Source: Symsagittifera roscoffensis
Lineage: Eukaryota > Xenacoelomorpha > Acoela > Convolutidae
Assembly (NCBI RefSeq): GCF_963678635.1
Contig: NC_087062.1
Location: 96,649,705 to 96,713,704, forward strand
Reading direction: 5' to 3'
DNA: 64,000 nucleotides
The notes beneath the pieces were generated by a model that was not told the origin of the DNA, searched no databases, and saw only the letters and a list, made by a program, of their open reading frames with translations. This document shows positions 9,281 through 21,366 of the stretch, in pieces. The position numbers were made by a program, and so were the translations under genes. Position 1 is the first letter of the stretch, and the number at the start of each line of letters is the position of its first letter.

Positions 9281-10492
9281 CCAGCGTGTGTCAACAGCTT
9301 GAGACGAGGAGTGACGCTCTGCATCATTACCAGCGGTATGCAGAAATACGGACCAGCAAGTTCGGTGAAAAACACGAGTCATTGGCCATCCCTTACAACA
9401 ACATGGCCAACACGCACTCTGCAATGGGCAATCACAAAGAGGCTCTCCGTCTGTACACGCTGAGTCTTGACATCAGACTAGAGGCGCTGGGGGAGCGGCA
9501 TCCGCAAATGGCCGCCTCTTACAACAACATGGGCAGCACGCACAATGATATGGGCAATCACAAATAGGCTCTCCGTCTGCACGCGCTGAGTCTTGACATC
9601 AGACTAGAGACGATGGGGGAGCGACATCCGGATGTGGCCGCCTCTTACTACAACATGGCCACTACGCACTCTGCAATGGGCAATCACAAAGAGGCTCTCC
9701 GTCTGCACGCGCTGAGTCTTGACATCAGACTAGAGACGATGGGGGAGCGACATCCGGATGTGGCCGCCTCTTACTACAACATGGCCACTACGCACTCTGC
9801 AATGGGCAATCACAAAGAGGCTCTCCGTCTGTACACGCTGAGTCTTGACATCAGACTAGAGACGCTGGGGCAGCGGCATCCGAATGTTGCCGCCTATTAC
9901 AACAACCTGGCAAACCCGCACAGAGAATTGGGCAATCACAAAGAGGCTCTCCGTCTGTACACGCTGAGTTTTAACATCAGACTAGAGACACTGGGGGAGC
10001 GGCATCCGGATGTGGCCGCCTCTTACAACAACATGGCAAACACGCACCATGAAATGGGCAATTACAAAGAGGCTCTCAGTCTGCATACGCTGAGTCTTGA
10101 CATTAAACTAGAGACACTGGGGCAGCGGCATCCGGATGTGGCCGCCTCTTACAACAACATGGCCAACACGCACAATGATATGGGCAATCACAAAGAAGCT
10201 CTCCGTCTGTACAAGCTGAGTCTTGACATCAGACTAGAGACGCTGGGGGAGCGGCATCCGGATGTGGCCGCCTCTTACAACAACATGGGCAGCACGCACA
10301 ATGATATGGGCAATCACAAAGAGGCTCTCCGTCTGTACACGCTGAGTCTTGACATCAGACTAGAGACGCTGGGGGAGCGGCATCCGGATGTGGCCGCCTC
10401 TTACAACAACATGGGCAGCACGCACAATGATATGGGCAATCACAAAGAGGCTCTCCGTCTGTACACGCTGAGTCTTAACATCAGACTAGAGA
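9281..10492 (+). pseudogene. Kinesin-light-chain-type TPR exon, interrupted by a stop and a gap
   Basis: Continues the TIR exon in frame after the acceptor at 9280. After a short helical lead-in come nine tandem 42-residue TPRs (126 bp each; the ASYNNMA motif recurs at about 9388, 9514, 9640, 9766, 9892, 10018, 10144, 10270, 10396). The unit consensus is HPDVAASYNNMANTH, MGNHKEALRLY, TLSLDIRLETLGER. Such arrays are protein-binding superhelices. At 9565-9567 a TAG replaces the GAG codon present at that position in the other units; the frame is otherwise intact on both sides. This is a nonsense mutation or a sequencing or collapse error. Neighbouring units are nearly identical, indicating recent unit duplication. 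The array runs into Ns, and no 3' end of the gene is seen past the gap. Confidence 0.8.
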
Positions 10493-10692
10493 NNNNNNNN
10501 NNNNNNNNNNNNNNNNNNNNNNNNNNNNNNNNNNNNNNNNNNNNNNNNNNNNNNNNNNNNNNNNNNNNNNNNNNNNNNNNNNNNNNNNNNNNNNNNNNNN
10601 NNNNNNNNNNNNNNNNNNNNNNNNNNNNNNNNNNNNNNNNNNNNNNNNNNNNNNNNNNNNNNNNNNNNNNNNNNNNNNNNNNNNNNNNNNNN
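10493..10692. other. Assembly gap of 200 N
   Basis: Exactly 200 Ns. It begins inside a TPR unit and ends inside retroelement debris, so the true content and length are unknown. Near-identical TPR units on its left are a likely cause of the break. Confidence 0.95.
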
Positions 10693-12779
10693 AATTGAAA
10701 TTGGGGATTTGAATTGATTTTCACGAAATTGCTTGGATGTAGGGGTTGATCCTATGTAATCCGATAGAAAATTCGAAGTGTTCTGTTTTGAAATAGTTTG
10801 TAATGGCGGATAGGTACTTTGATTTATAATATTTAAAATGTCTAGAGAATTTGGTGATATTGATGAGCGTATATTTAAATTAACTCTAGGTGTTGTGAAA
10901 GTTCTGTTTCATCTGAGATGTTTTATTTGTCCATCTATTGTAGATGTTTGATTTTGGTTTCAGCTAAGATGTCTTGTTCTATTAAAGTCTTGTTGGAGAG
11001 GAGGATAGATGTTATATGTTGGTTCTTATTGTGGTTCGCTTAGTGGTGCACGGCGAACTACGGTAATTAAAGGTTCGGATAAAAATGCGTGCCTTCCTTC
11101 AAGTGTGCATAGGTTTTCTTAGAAAAACGCGTGTTGATGATTGGGATTGACTTAATTGACTAGACGTTGGTGTTGTTGGGAGTTCCTGGGATGTCGTAGT
11201 CGTTGGAGGTTGCTATGTTGGTTTTCGATTAGCTTTTTTGAAAGTTTCTAATTGTTTTTCTTTATGGGTATAAAATCTGTGTTGTTTATAAAATTCTTCT
11301 ATAAAAATGATAACAAAAAATTATTGCTAATGCAAAGATGATTATTGCTTTTTTAATACATTTAATTTTATTAAAAATAGGGAAAGTAAAAATATTTGAA
11401 CATTTTTTGAAAGAAGATGTTCATCTTTCTTGTTAATTGAATGTCTTAACACTTAGATATTTTTTGAAACATCGTACTTGAGGAGGTGGTCAAAAATTTT
11501 GAGAAAATGAGGTAGGCTTTGGCAAAGGAATGAAAACTTACAAAAAATGCAAAAAATTGTGAAGAGGAAGAGGAATAGTTTGACGGCGCCTACAATGAAA
11601 AATTTACTAGATTGAAAAAAAGACTGAAGAAGAAGTTTTAAAGATATTGTCTTGAGGAGTGGAACTGATTGAGAAAGAAGCATTTGAGAAATGATTCGGT
11701 TCGTCGAACATTTTTTTTTCCGAGTTGAAAAATGAATGTAGTCGGATTGTTTATTGATTTTTGATAAAGGGTTGAGTATGTGCAAATTTTGATTGAGGCA
11801 ATGTGGAGGTCTATGAATAAGCTTCTTAATTATTTTTATTAAAGATTTGACTGGGGGTATTCAATAATTTTATGTATATTAGGCTAAATGATCATGTTTG
11901 ATTTTTGCTTTAGGTTTTTTCAATAGTTTTCTTTGGGGACGTTTTGAGTGTAAGTTGAGACATTTGTTGATTTTCATAACTACTGAGTTTTATTTTTTTA
12001 GTTGACAAATATGAACATGATGCTGATTTTTGACCTGGAGGTCTCTTGTTTTTGGTTCCAGATATGTTTGATGTAAGCAAGGTCTCAGCTAATGGTGTCA
12101 AAATGAGTTGATGTTGAGCTAGTTTCTGATTGGCTGAGTTTGAAATAGTTGCTCAAGAGTGGTAGCATGAAAACTGAAAAAACTTTTTAATTTCTAAAAT
12201 GATCAAAATGTTTACTGAATTGATAGAGGTTTTGGAGGTTCAACCTTTTTTTTTAGGTTTTAGACTGTGGGAAGAAAGCTTTGTAGTCTTTTCGCGGTTT
12301 ATTTTGTAGTTTTGATGATTATCGTTTTGGTGATTTTTTTTTGGTTCTTTTAGTATAATTTTTTCATCAATTTCTTGATGAATTCTTTGTTTTTGAAGTT
12401 TTTGTTGAATAATTTTTTGAGAAGATTTTGATGTGTTGCTTTCGTCTCTTTAGTTTTTGAATCTATTATTTGTAAAAAACAATTTAAGACATGTTTTTCT
12501 TCATTTTTTGCATCTCAGTTGTCATGGACATTTTTTAGTCCTCTAATTGAGTATAGCTGTGTTAGTTCGCGAAGAGCGTGTTTTTTTGGGTAATTTGGCA
12601 AAAGATTATTTCGGTGTTGAACTATTTCTTTTTTATTTGAGTCAGGGGTTTGTATGTTACATTAGTGGGTTTGTCATCAAATTGAAACGGTCGTTTTCGG
12701 ATTGGCTGTAGTTTTTTACATATATACTTTTTTTGTGTTATAATATCAGGTCTTATTACATATATCTTGCACAAAGTAT
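10693..12779 (-). repeat. Decayed gypsy-family 3' segment, copy Y1 (integrase tail and membrane segment)
   Basis: Homologous along its length to 14760-16855, 40690-42800 and 44253-46360. Read on the minus strand it is a broken retroelement 3' region. Near 12560-12740 lies a decayed integrase C-terminal GPY/F-like stretch. At 11453-11785 a short frame encodes a strongly hydrophobic segment (FFIVGAVKLFLFLFTIFCIF) followed by a basic tail, as in an envelope-type membrane anchor. All frames are broken. Envelope identity is only a suggestion. Confidence 0.55.
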
Positions 12780-14759
12780 TTTTGATACTGCTAATGCAAG
12801 TGATTGTAGGTTTTGTGTTCGTTCACACTCGCAAAAAGGATGTAGTGTTTCTGGTTCTGATAATGGCATTTGTTGAAAAGTTATGCTCTTCGTATCATGT
12901 AATTCCCTTTCTGAGTGCATTACAGAACGAATTGCGCCCAAAATTATGGTTCATTAGTGATAGTTCTAGTAAACGTGTGCTGCCTTTATCTTGTGGAAGA
13001 AGTTTTTCATCAACATTTACGTTTTTCAGAAATGTTACTGGGATGTATGAGTTTTTGTCGCTATAACTTGTGTGAGTCTGAGTTGTGTTAATGATTAACT
13101 TTCCACTTTTCTTGTCATAATGTTTTTCGTATTCGACAAGTACTTTTGAACATTGTGTTTTATACAGTGGTCTTTTGTATTTGCGGGCGACTTCAGTTTC
13201 GGGATAAACTTGAAGATGTGTTAAATTATTTTCTTTTCTGTCGATGGTTTTGTTTTGTTGATTGTTAAACCTTATTTTAGCAGGGCTCAATTTATCAAAA
13301 AGAATATTTTCGAAAAAATATATTCTGATGAAAGTTTAATATTCTTGCGTGGATTTTTGCAAATTGAAATGTGGTATATATGTCTTCAGGGAAGCAAACG
13401 ATGATTGCCTGTGGGCGTGTAGTAGGATCGCAATAACATTGGTCGCTTTTACACCGTAAGCGTATTGCTTAAAATAATATCTCGTGTTTGTTGTACTTTT
13501 TCTTGTCGATATCTTCAATTAAAAAACGAAAATAATTCCTGATGTCCTTTATTTTTTGTGTCTAAAGTGAAAATTGAAGGGTTTTTTATTCGAACCTAGG
13601 ATATTCAAGTTTCATTGTGTAAATCATATGTTAAACGTCCGTGTGCGCCGTGGATGTGGTATTTATTTCTAACTTTTATATGTTCATGATATCTTTCTAG
13701 TTCGGCTTGTTGTGCTGAGTCAGGAAAAACTTGAAAATTTACCAATTTTCGATTTGTGCATTTCTGCTTTCATTTCTGGCTAGTTTTAAACGTCTCAATT
13801 CAATTTTACAATCGTCTGGATTTAGAGGTAGAAGTCTTTCAATATTGTTTTATCAAAACGATTCGTGATCGAGTCTATTTTTGTTTCAGTTTGAGACTTG
13901 TGAGCAATGTAATTTTTTCTCTGATAAGTTTGCTGTGATTTTTTGTTTTGTTAGGGTTGTAGCTCGGCCTTTTGGATAGGGTGATGCTACTATACAAATG
14001 GTTTTTAAATTGTGTGGTTCCGATTCGCTTTGAGTTTCTTGAGTTTTTGCGAACTTGAATATTGTTTTTTGGTCATTTTCTTTGCAATCGTAATGCGTAA
14101 TCAATACGTCTTGTGGGCCTGTTCGGGGAGGGGAGGATTTTTATGTGATGTTGGTTCTCAAAAAACAAAGATAAAAAGGATGAGATGAGAAATTATTATC
14201 AAATTATTACGTGTGTGTGATAGTCCTGAAAATGGATTATAGAATTTTATGTATCCAAGTGTCTTTTTTATATATCTATCGTGTTCGTAGATAAGTTCTG
14301 TTGCTATGAATGGGGGAGGTAACTATTGAGCTGTTATATTTGGTGGGGCTAGAGACAGAGGGTGATGCACTTAATTGTTTAATTTTACTGTGATTTCCAA
14401 TTTGAAATTGTATATTAGTTTCCGGTATGTCTTTGTATTGTAATTTGTTGAGTGCCCTTTTATGTAATCTGTGGCTTTCAGGAGGTTGATCAGATAAGTG
14501 AGGGGTTGCTACGAATGTAATCCAATCTAATCGTAGAGGTGTATCATTACTTACAAGTTATCTGTATCTATCCTCTAAACTTGTAGGGAAATTTATTAAA
14601 ATGGTGTAGTTGGAGTTTGACTCATTGCTGAAGGTGTTGAAGGTAGTGATAGGGTTTTTGGTAGTGACAAGGATGTATCTAATGGATATCTGATGGGTCT
14701 CTTACCAAGTTTGGTTCACCTTGTGTGAAATATTGTGTCATCCAATGTAGGAGACGTTG
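12780..14759 (-). repeat. Decayed gypsy-family segment, copy X1
   Basis: Homologous to 38787-40690, and in part to 43301-44253. The longest minus-strand frame (12895-13290, 131 aa) contains YEKHYDKKSGKLIINTTQT and LLPQDKGSTRLLELSLMN, which recur in the copy near 38900-39190, so this was once coding. I cannot assign the protein. On the plus strand the order is Y-X-Y, showing tandem arrangement of 4-kb units. Confidence 0.5.
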
Positions 14760-16855
14760 GGTTGAAGTTGGGGAATTGAATGGATTTTCACGAATTTGCT
14801 TGGATGTAGGGGTTGATCCTATGTAATCCGATAGAAAATTCGGAGTGTTCTAATTTGAAATAGTTTGTAATGGCGGAGAGGTACTTTGAATTATACTATT
14901 TAAAATGTCTAGAGAATTTAATGATATTGATGAGCGTATATTTAAATTAACTCTAGGTGTTGTGAAAGTTCTGTTTCATCTGAGATGTTTTATTTGTCCA
15001 TCTATTGTAGATGTTTGATTTTGGTTTCAGCTAAGATGTCTTGTTCTATTAGGGTCTTGTTGGAGAGGAGGATAGATGTTATATGTTGGTTCTTATTGTG
15101 GTTCGCTTAGGGGTGCACGGCGAACTACGGTAATTAAAGGTTCGGATAAAAATGCGTGCCTTCCTTCAAGTGTGCATAGGTTTTCTTGGAAAAACGCGTG
15201 TTGATGATTGGGATTGACTTAATTGACTAGACGTTGATGTTGTTGGGAGTTCCTGGGATGTCGTATTCGGTGGGGATTGCTATATTGGTTTTTGATTAGC
15301 TTTTTCGAAAGTTTCTAATTATTATTCTTTTAGGTATAATCTTCTTCTATGAAAATGACAACAAAAAATTTTGATAATGCAAATGTGATTGTTGCCTTTT
15401 TATTACATTTAATATTATTAAATTTAGGGAAAGTAAAAGATTGATTTTTTGGCAGACGAAGTACATCTTTCTTGTTAAATAAATGTCTTAGCATTTAGAT
15501 AATTTTTGAAATATCGCACCCGAGGAGGTGGTCAAAGTTTTTTGAGAAAATGAGGTAGGCTTTGGCAAAGAAATGAAAATTTACAAAAAATGCAAAACAT
15601 TGTGAAGAGGAGGAGTAATAATTCGACGGCGCCTACAATGAAAAAATTACTAAATTGAAAAAAGACTGAAAAGATTGAAGAAAGTTTAAAAATTTTGTCT
15701 TGAGGAGAAGAACTGACTGAGACAGAAGCGTTTGAGAAAAAATTCCGTTCGTCGAGTTTTTTTCCGAGTTGAAAAATGAATGAGGTCAGATTGTTTATTG
15801 ATTGTGACAAAGTGTTGAGTATGGGCAATTTTTGATTGAGGCAAGTGTGGAGGTCTTTTAATGAGCTTCCTAATTTAGTTTTTATTAATGATTTGACTGG
15901 GGGTATTCAGTAATTTTATGTATTTTAGGCTAAATGATCATGTCTGATTTTTGCTGTAGGCTTTTCAATGGTTTTCTTTGGGCACGTTTTAAGTGTAAGT
16001 TGAGACAATTTTGTTGATTTCTACAACGACTGAGTTTTATTTTTCAGTTGTCAAATATGAACATGTTGCTTCTTTTTGACCTGGAGGTCTTTTGGTTTTA
16101 ATTCCAGATATGTTTGATATAAGCATTGTGTCGGCTAGTGGTGTCAAAATGAGGTGATGTTGAGCTAGCTTCTGGTTGGCTGAGTTTGAACTAGTTGGTT
16201 AAGAGTGGTAGCATGAAAACTGGAATGGAGAAAAACTTTTTAAATTCTAAAATGATCAAAATGTCTACTTAATTTGAGAGAGGTTTTTGAAGTTCAAGCT
16301 TTTTAATGTTTTAGACTGTGGGATGAAAGTTTTGTGGTCTTTTCGGGGTATATTTTGTAGTCGTGATGATTATCGTTGTGGTGATTTTTCTTTTGGTTCT
16401 TGTAGTATAATTTTTTCATCAAATTCCTGATTAATTCTTTGTTTTTGAAGTTTTTGTTTGATAATAATATGAGAAGAACTTGGAGTGTTGCTTTCGTCTC
16501 TTTAGTTTTTGAATCTATTATTTGTAAAAAACAATTTAAGACATGTTTTTAATCATTTTTTGCATCTGATTTTTCATGGACAGTTTTTAGTCCTCTAAGG
16601 GAGTATAATTGTGTTAGTTCGCGAAGAGCGTGTTCTTTTGGGTAATTTGGCAAAAGATTTTTTTCGGTATTGAACCATTTCTTTTTTATTTGAGTCAATA
16701 GGTTTGTATGTTACATTAGTGGGTTTGTCAATAAATTGAAACGGTCCTTTTCGGATTGGCTGTAGTTTTTTAGATTTATATATTTTTTGTGTTATATAAT
16801 TAGGTCTTATTACATATATCCTGCACCAAGATACTGCTAATGAAAGTGATTGTAG
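14760..16855 (-). repeat. Decayed gypsy-family segment, copy Y2
   Basis: Second copy of the Y segment. At 16595-16906 (minus) it keeps the best integrase C-terminal tail: LQPIRKGPFQFIDKPTNVTY followed by a basic stretch, the GPY/F module that follows the integrase core in Ty3/gypsy elements. At 15532-15828 it keeps a 98-residue frame with heptad-like LNTLSQSINNLTSFIFQLG followed by a hydrophobic segment (FFIVGAVELLLLLFTMF). The segment is cut at 16855 by the giant LTR element; its former continuation is found at 38787. Confidence 0.55.
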
Positions 16856-17725
16856 TGTAACATTCGCCCAGTTATCACACAGCGACGGAGCGTAGAAAAA
16901 GTACATATTAACGACTGGCAGGCGTCAGTTACCTTAATTCTACTCGTTTTTCACCGTCTCGACCTTGCCAGTTGATTTTCTGGTCTGTCTAGGGCAAAGT
17001 AAAAAGTTACCATTTTTAGGCCATCAGTCAAACGACTTTTGATCAGCTTTCGTTTACATGCGAACACAACCACATAGCTGAGTCTCGGATCCTCAGACTA
17101 CATGATTGTCATTAAAAACACGGCTCGAACAACCTATTTTATTATGTTTTTGTGTGACAGTTCTATATTAAATCCATTTGAAATGGATTGACCCTTTCCT
17201 TTTTCTATCTACTCATGCTCTGAAATATCAAACAATAATGGTGTTAATTAAGATCTAGGACATTACAACTGCTATTTGAGTTAGTTTAGACAGTCCCTTC
17301 ACATAAACAGTCTCTGGGGGACCGAGCCTCCGCTCCCGTGATTTTCTTGAGATAACACTCTTATCTCTTATATTTCGTGTCCCGGGAGGGTTCCGTGGTA
17401 TAATTCTCCCCCCACTGAAGCCTCCTTCTCCACAAATATTCGTCTCTAAGGTTCTTATCGTGTGTTATTGCCACGATAAGAGGCTTCGCAATTCTCCGTC
17501 TCTTGCACGACTGTTCTCTACAATATTTGTCGTTGTTTTTTTTCGTCACTTTTTGGCTCAAAATGGCCGTTTTTCGTATTTCTCAGAAATGTTCACTCTT
17601 CAATCGAAATTTTGAAAATAAAAATTCTAGAACATTCTGACCCTCCTTCGCAACACTTTTCCGTCCATAAGGCCTTTAGTCCTTTTATTTCACGTCGCCG
17701 GAGGGTTGTGCTGTGTCATCTGGCA
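16856..17725 (-). repeat. 3' LTR of the giant element
   Basis: Direct repeat of 37902-38772. It starts TGTAAC and ends CTGGCA on the plus strand (TGCCAG...GTTACA on the element's strand); a further gaat is shared outside. It carries the same stem-forming block as its partner (17454-17480) and three ACCCTCC-type words. Confidence 0.88.
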
Positions 17726-18431
17726 GAATAGTTTTCTGTAATCAATCTTACAAATCGCATAAGAAATTGAAATTTATCTACTCCACCTCAACTCACTACG
17801 TGTTCACAAATGGCATCGTACTACATTTCACTGCTTTTCAACATTTTCACAAAATTTGCACCATGAGGAGTGTCCTAGATAAAATTTCTTTTCTGACTAC
17901 TTACGTCATCTCGCCATAAAACTTCTTTTCGCTCTTCGTGATTAAAAAGTGGGACGTGGCACGGCCACGCACCCGTTAAAATTAACTTAACTTCACTCAT
18001 CAAGTATAATCAGTCATTTATGCGGTCCTTTCAATATTAAAACTAAGAAACTCTGTGGCTAGGAAAGTTATTGAGTTACCCACCCTTCCAGAGCGAGTTT
18101 ACTCAAACTCACCTTGTCGCCACACAGTGAATTTGTGTCTTACACAGGTTAAAAACTTCAGTCGTGAATAAATAGGTAAATATACTCACCTATGTTCCTT
18201 ATATACATACATAGATAGTCAAAACTAAAATCAACTATTTTAACAATCTTAACAATTGCAACATTTTCAAAGTTTGGTCTGACCAAACTAGATCAAAACA
18301 AAAAGTTTAACAAGTTCAATAATCAAAACTTGGTTGATTTGTTCAAGTTTTTGCACACAAAGACAATCAAGTTTTTCTCCTCCTCTCCCCTTCTTGCTCA
18401 CGTCTTTACTTGTTCTCTTCGTTCATCATCT
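17726..18431 (-). other. 3' untranslated region of the giant element
   Basis: About 0.7 kb between the last ORF and the 3' LTR. AT-rich, with pyrimidine tracts (18370-18420). No clear polypurine tract adjoins the LTR; the minus strand there reads CAGAAAACTATTC. No gene recognised. Confidence 0.5.
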
Positions 18432-18701
18432 TCATTCCATTGCTTCTCCATCCTGATGTTCAGCGTCACTATCTTCCAGAACTTTCTCTAAGATGTCCAT
18501 AGAGTTGCGGGCCGTGCCCCAACTCTCCTGTTCCAACAGCCTCGGTTTGCAACAAGGTAGCAAATCCACATTCACCTTCTGCTCCCGGTTCCTGCAAAAG
18601 CTGTTGTGAAGACATAGGCTCACATTTCGTTCCAGGTCAGCTCTTAAGACCTCTTTCTTTTCATTTTCAGTTACACAAGGCGCTCCAGCTACTCGCTTCA
18701 C
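18432..18701 (-). CDS. Unknown 89-residue ORF, last ORF of the giant element
   Basis: Open for 89 codons but begins with GTG, not ATG, so an independent start is doubtful. It lies 26 bases past the stop of the 878-aa ORF and in the -1 frame relative to it. The frame remains open upstream into that ORF's end (ACG CAC AGA AAC GCG GTC), so it might be a frameshifted extension. It has several Cys residues (NVSLCLHNSFC, LLPCCKP) and an acidic end. No family recognised. Confidence 0.4.
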   Translation of the reverse strand: MKRVAGAPCVTENEKKEVLRADLERNVSLCLHNSFCRNREQKVNVDLLPCCKPRLLEQESWGTARNSMDILEKVLEDSDAEHQDGEAME

Positions 18702-18727
18702 CGCCGTGGTGACCGCGTTTCTGTGCG

Positions 18728-21364
18728 TCAGGAAAGCTCTCTTAAGGCTCCCGGTCCTATGTCTAGCTGGAAGGATTGATAGGCTTCCGTGTTCCTCGAC
18801 ATATGACGTTTCGCGCGTTCATACATCCATGATGTCATCACCGCACGGAACCATGGCATCAATCTCTGCCTTGACCATATTCTTTCAATGGCTTTAGGTA
18901 TTCTCAGAACCTTGCAGGTGGTTCTGAAGAGATCCAATTCACGACTCATTTTTACGTTGCTCAGCTGTTCAGGAGTCGGCACGGCCGTCTCCTGTTCACT
19001 CGTATCCGCGTTAGCCTCCAACCATCTCACTGCTAGCATGGCACTAACCACCACGATTGACACTTGTTGATTCTGATCGGGCAACCCCGTAGAGTACAAC
19101 TCCTCCACGTCCCAAACTAGGATCAGATTCCCGCGTTTGGGGTACCACAACGTCTGCGCCAAGCAGTGGCAAGGATATTCCCCATGGATTCTCACTATTT
19201 TCCTTCGGGTCCGATACCCTGAGGCTCCCAGCAACGGTTCCACTTCCATCAGAATTCTATGTAAATCGTCTTTTTCTTCTATAGTGGGGAATTCAGTGGG
19301 TAACGCTCCACTCGCTGTCTGTCTCTGGAACTCACTCACGTTACCTTCGTTCAGTCTCATGAACTCTTCACCCACAACGTCTTGCAACTCGCCTTCGGAT
19401 CTCTTCGGGACTGCCCGAAAGATCTTTGCCAACAAGTCATATGACCTTTCTGACATTCTGGCCAACCTCACGCACTTTGGCACAGAAAAAAGTTGGTCAA
19501 TCAACACTTGTTGCGTCCTCGCATCCATCACCACCATGTGTGTAGGATACTTGCTATTACAATACGGCGCGGAGCTTGAACCCACCATATATTTTGAGCC
19601 AGTAGGTCTGTGATAGGCTTCACTATCCTTCAGATTCATTTCATTTTCTAGAGCTTCTCGCCAGCCTCCAATCTTCTGCTCCGTCTGTAATGCTCCAGGG
19701 AATATTTCCACGCTGAGGGACGTCACTAGCTCATGGGCACGCTCCAGGCGCTCGAGCGATTCTATCGAACTCGTCATACTGCAAAATCCCAAGGCTGTGA
19801 TCAGATTTACGTCCGTCACCCCATGGCAGTCTGCGACCAACTCCATGGCACTCTTATCTGACATGCTCAATCTTCCGTACAATCGCGCCAGTTGTCGATG
19901 CTGCTCACTCAGCGTAATCAGGCAGTGTCCCAAGTTACAAACATGCCCTTCCATCCCACTTTGTTGAGCCAAGCATGTGCCTTGCTTCAACCAATTGCTC
20001 GATGGATTCTCTTCAGACAGCTCCGTGGATGGATTACTCTTCCACTTCGTTAACTTCATGGCCAGCAGATGGTGTAGCATGGCCAAATCATGTAGGCTCG
20101 CGTCATCATCCCGATCTAACATGACATCCGCGGTCATGTCCCAGATTAAGCCTGCGTTAGGATGGGGACACCAAGAAGGCTTCATGAGTTCCCACATTGC
20201 TACTAGACTGGTTTTCAAGGGACCGTCCCAAGAACCACAATCAAAACTCACTTGCCCTTTCAGCTCGGGAATCGAGGGTTCGATCACTCGTTCTTCCAGA
20301 ATAATTCCCAGCTTGGGTTGTTCCACCATCAGCATTCCGATTTCCTTGATCCGTTCAACCCAGAAGTTGAGCACTATGACTTGCTCATAGTCGAAGTACG
20401 CTTCCCTGGCTTCTTCATTCACGAAGGGATTATACGCCATCCCCGGTATGCCAGACACATATTGGAACGACTTCAGTTTTCCTAGTGTTGCAAAGTCTTT
20501 TTGTCCTCTGACTGCTTGTATCAACTCCCGATTAACTTTCAACTCTTTGTTGGAATATCTTCTCACTTCTTCCAACTTGCGGTAGCTCTCCATGTCATTC
20601 GACTCCCTGTTCGGCACGATCAACGGCATATCTTGATATAATTCTAGAAGTGCCCTAAGGAAGTTTCTTTCACAATCCACTCCCTTTTGCCGAATGATCT
20701 TTATGCATTCTCCTAAGACAGGAGTGGGGATACGATCCACCACGAACCTGACAAAGCAAAGGGCATCCTTTCGCTTAGCCCATGCTACCGCAGAATCGTC
20801 TTTTGAAATCAAGGCTCGCAGAGCTTCCATCAACTCCAGCTCCTGCTCTCGTGATTTCGAATCATTACTGGCTTCATATTCCGCCTTCTTAATGCCCATC
20901 AAGCACCAAGCCAGTCGTACTTGTAGATCAGTTCTCGTGCACGGATGAGCTAGGTATGCTGCCACCGTCGCAGGTGCATGCATCGTCTCATCAAAGTATT
21001 TCTGGAGGGCCGCCCTCCAAGAAATCTCTAGCAGTTTTTCTAATCCAATCTCGTTTGCTTCTGATGACATTACCGTGCCATACTCTTTTCGATTTAAGTT
21101 AGAATTCTCCGTAAGCCCTTTCAAATATTCTTGCATGGCTCGCTTCTCGCTCCAAGCCATCAGGTGCCCTCTTGCGGAGTTCCTCGCTTTCAACATCTCC
21201 ACATAACCCCCTGCCGGATCTCCCATGTGGACTGATTCCGGCACAGTTATTCGACTGTACTCGACCACGTCGAGTTGTCCTTCCAGTTTCAATTTGGCCA
21301 TGTTGATTCGCGAGGGTCTATAGTCTTCAAGTCCTCCAGATCCACACTGACTGATGACTTCCAT
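18728..21364 (-). CDS. Unknown 878-residue protein of the giant element
   Basis: A long intact ORF starting ATG at 21364, two bases after the stop of the upstream 165-aa ORF and in its -1 frame (AGT TAG AAATGG). No signal peptide, transmembrane segment or coiled coil is evident. It reads as a large soluble, mostly helical protein with scattered Cys and His (SWCPHPNAGLIWDM near residue 400, GEYPCHCLAQTLWYP near 740). I recognise no catalytic motif. The absence of stops over 2.6 kb, in a region where everything outside the element is broken, argues that it is under selection or recently active. It could be a structural or virion component; this is conjecture. Confidence 0.7.
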   Translation of the reverse strand: MEVISQCGSGGLEDYRPSRINMAKLKLEGQLDVVEYSRITVPESVHMGDPAGGYVEMLKARNSARGHLMAWSEKRAMQEYLKGLTENSNLNRKEYGTVMSSEANEIGLEKLLEISWRAALQKYFDETMHAPATVAAYLAHPCTRTDLQVRLAWCLMGIKKAEYEASNDSKSREQELELMEALRALISKDDSAVAWAKRKDALCFVRFVVDRIPTPVLGECIKIIRQKGVDCERNFLRALLELYQDMPLIVPNRESNDMESYRKLEEVRRYSNKELKVNRELIQAVRGQKDFATLGKLKSFQYVSGIPGMAYNPFVNEEAREAYFDYEQVIVLNFWVERIKEIGMLMVEQPKLGIILEERVIEPSIPELKGQVSFDCGSWDGPLKTSLVAMWELMKPSWCPHPNAGLIWDMTADVMLDRDDDASLHDLAMLHHLLAMKLTKWKSNPSTELSEENPSSNWLKQGTCLAQQSGMEGHVCNLGHCLITLSEQHRQLARLYGRLSMSDKSAMELVADCHGVTDVNLITALGFCSMTSSIESLERLERAHELVTSLSVEIFPGALQTEQKIGGWREALENEMNLKDSEAYHRPTGSKYMVGSSSAPYCNSKYPTHMVVMDARTQQVLIDQLFSVPKCVRLARMSERSYDLLAKIFRAVPKRSEGELQDVVGEEFMRLNEGNVSEFQRQTASGALPTEFPTIEEKDDLHRILMEVEPLLGASGYRTRRKIVRIHGEYPCHCLAQTLWYPKRGNLILVWDVEELYSTGLPDQNQQVSIVVVSAMLAVRWLEANADTSEQETAVPTPEQLSNVKMSRELDLFRTTCKVLRIPKAIERIWSRQRLMPWFRAVMTSWMYERAKRHMSRNTEAYQSFQLDIGPGALRELS

Positions 21365-21366
21365 TT

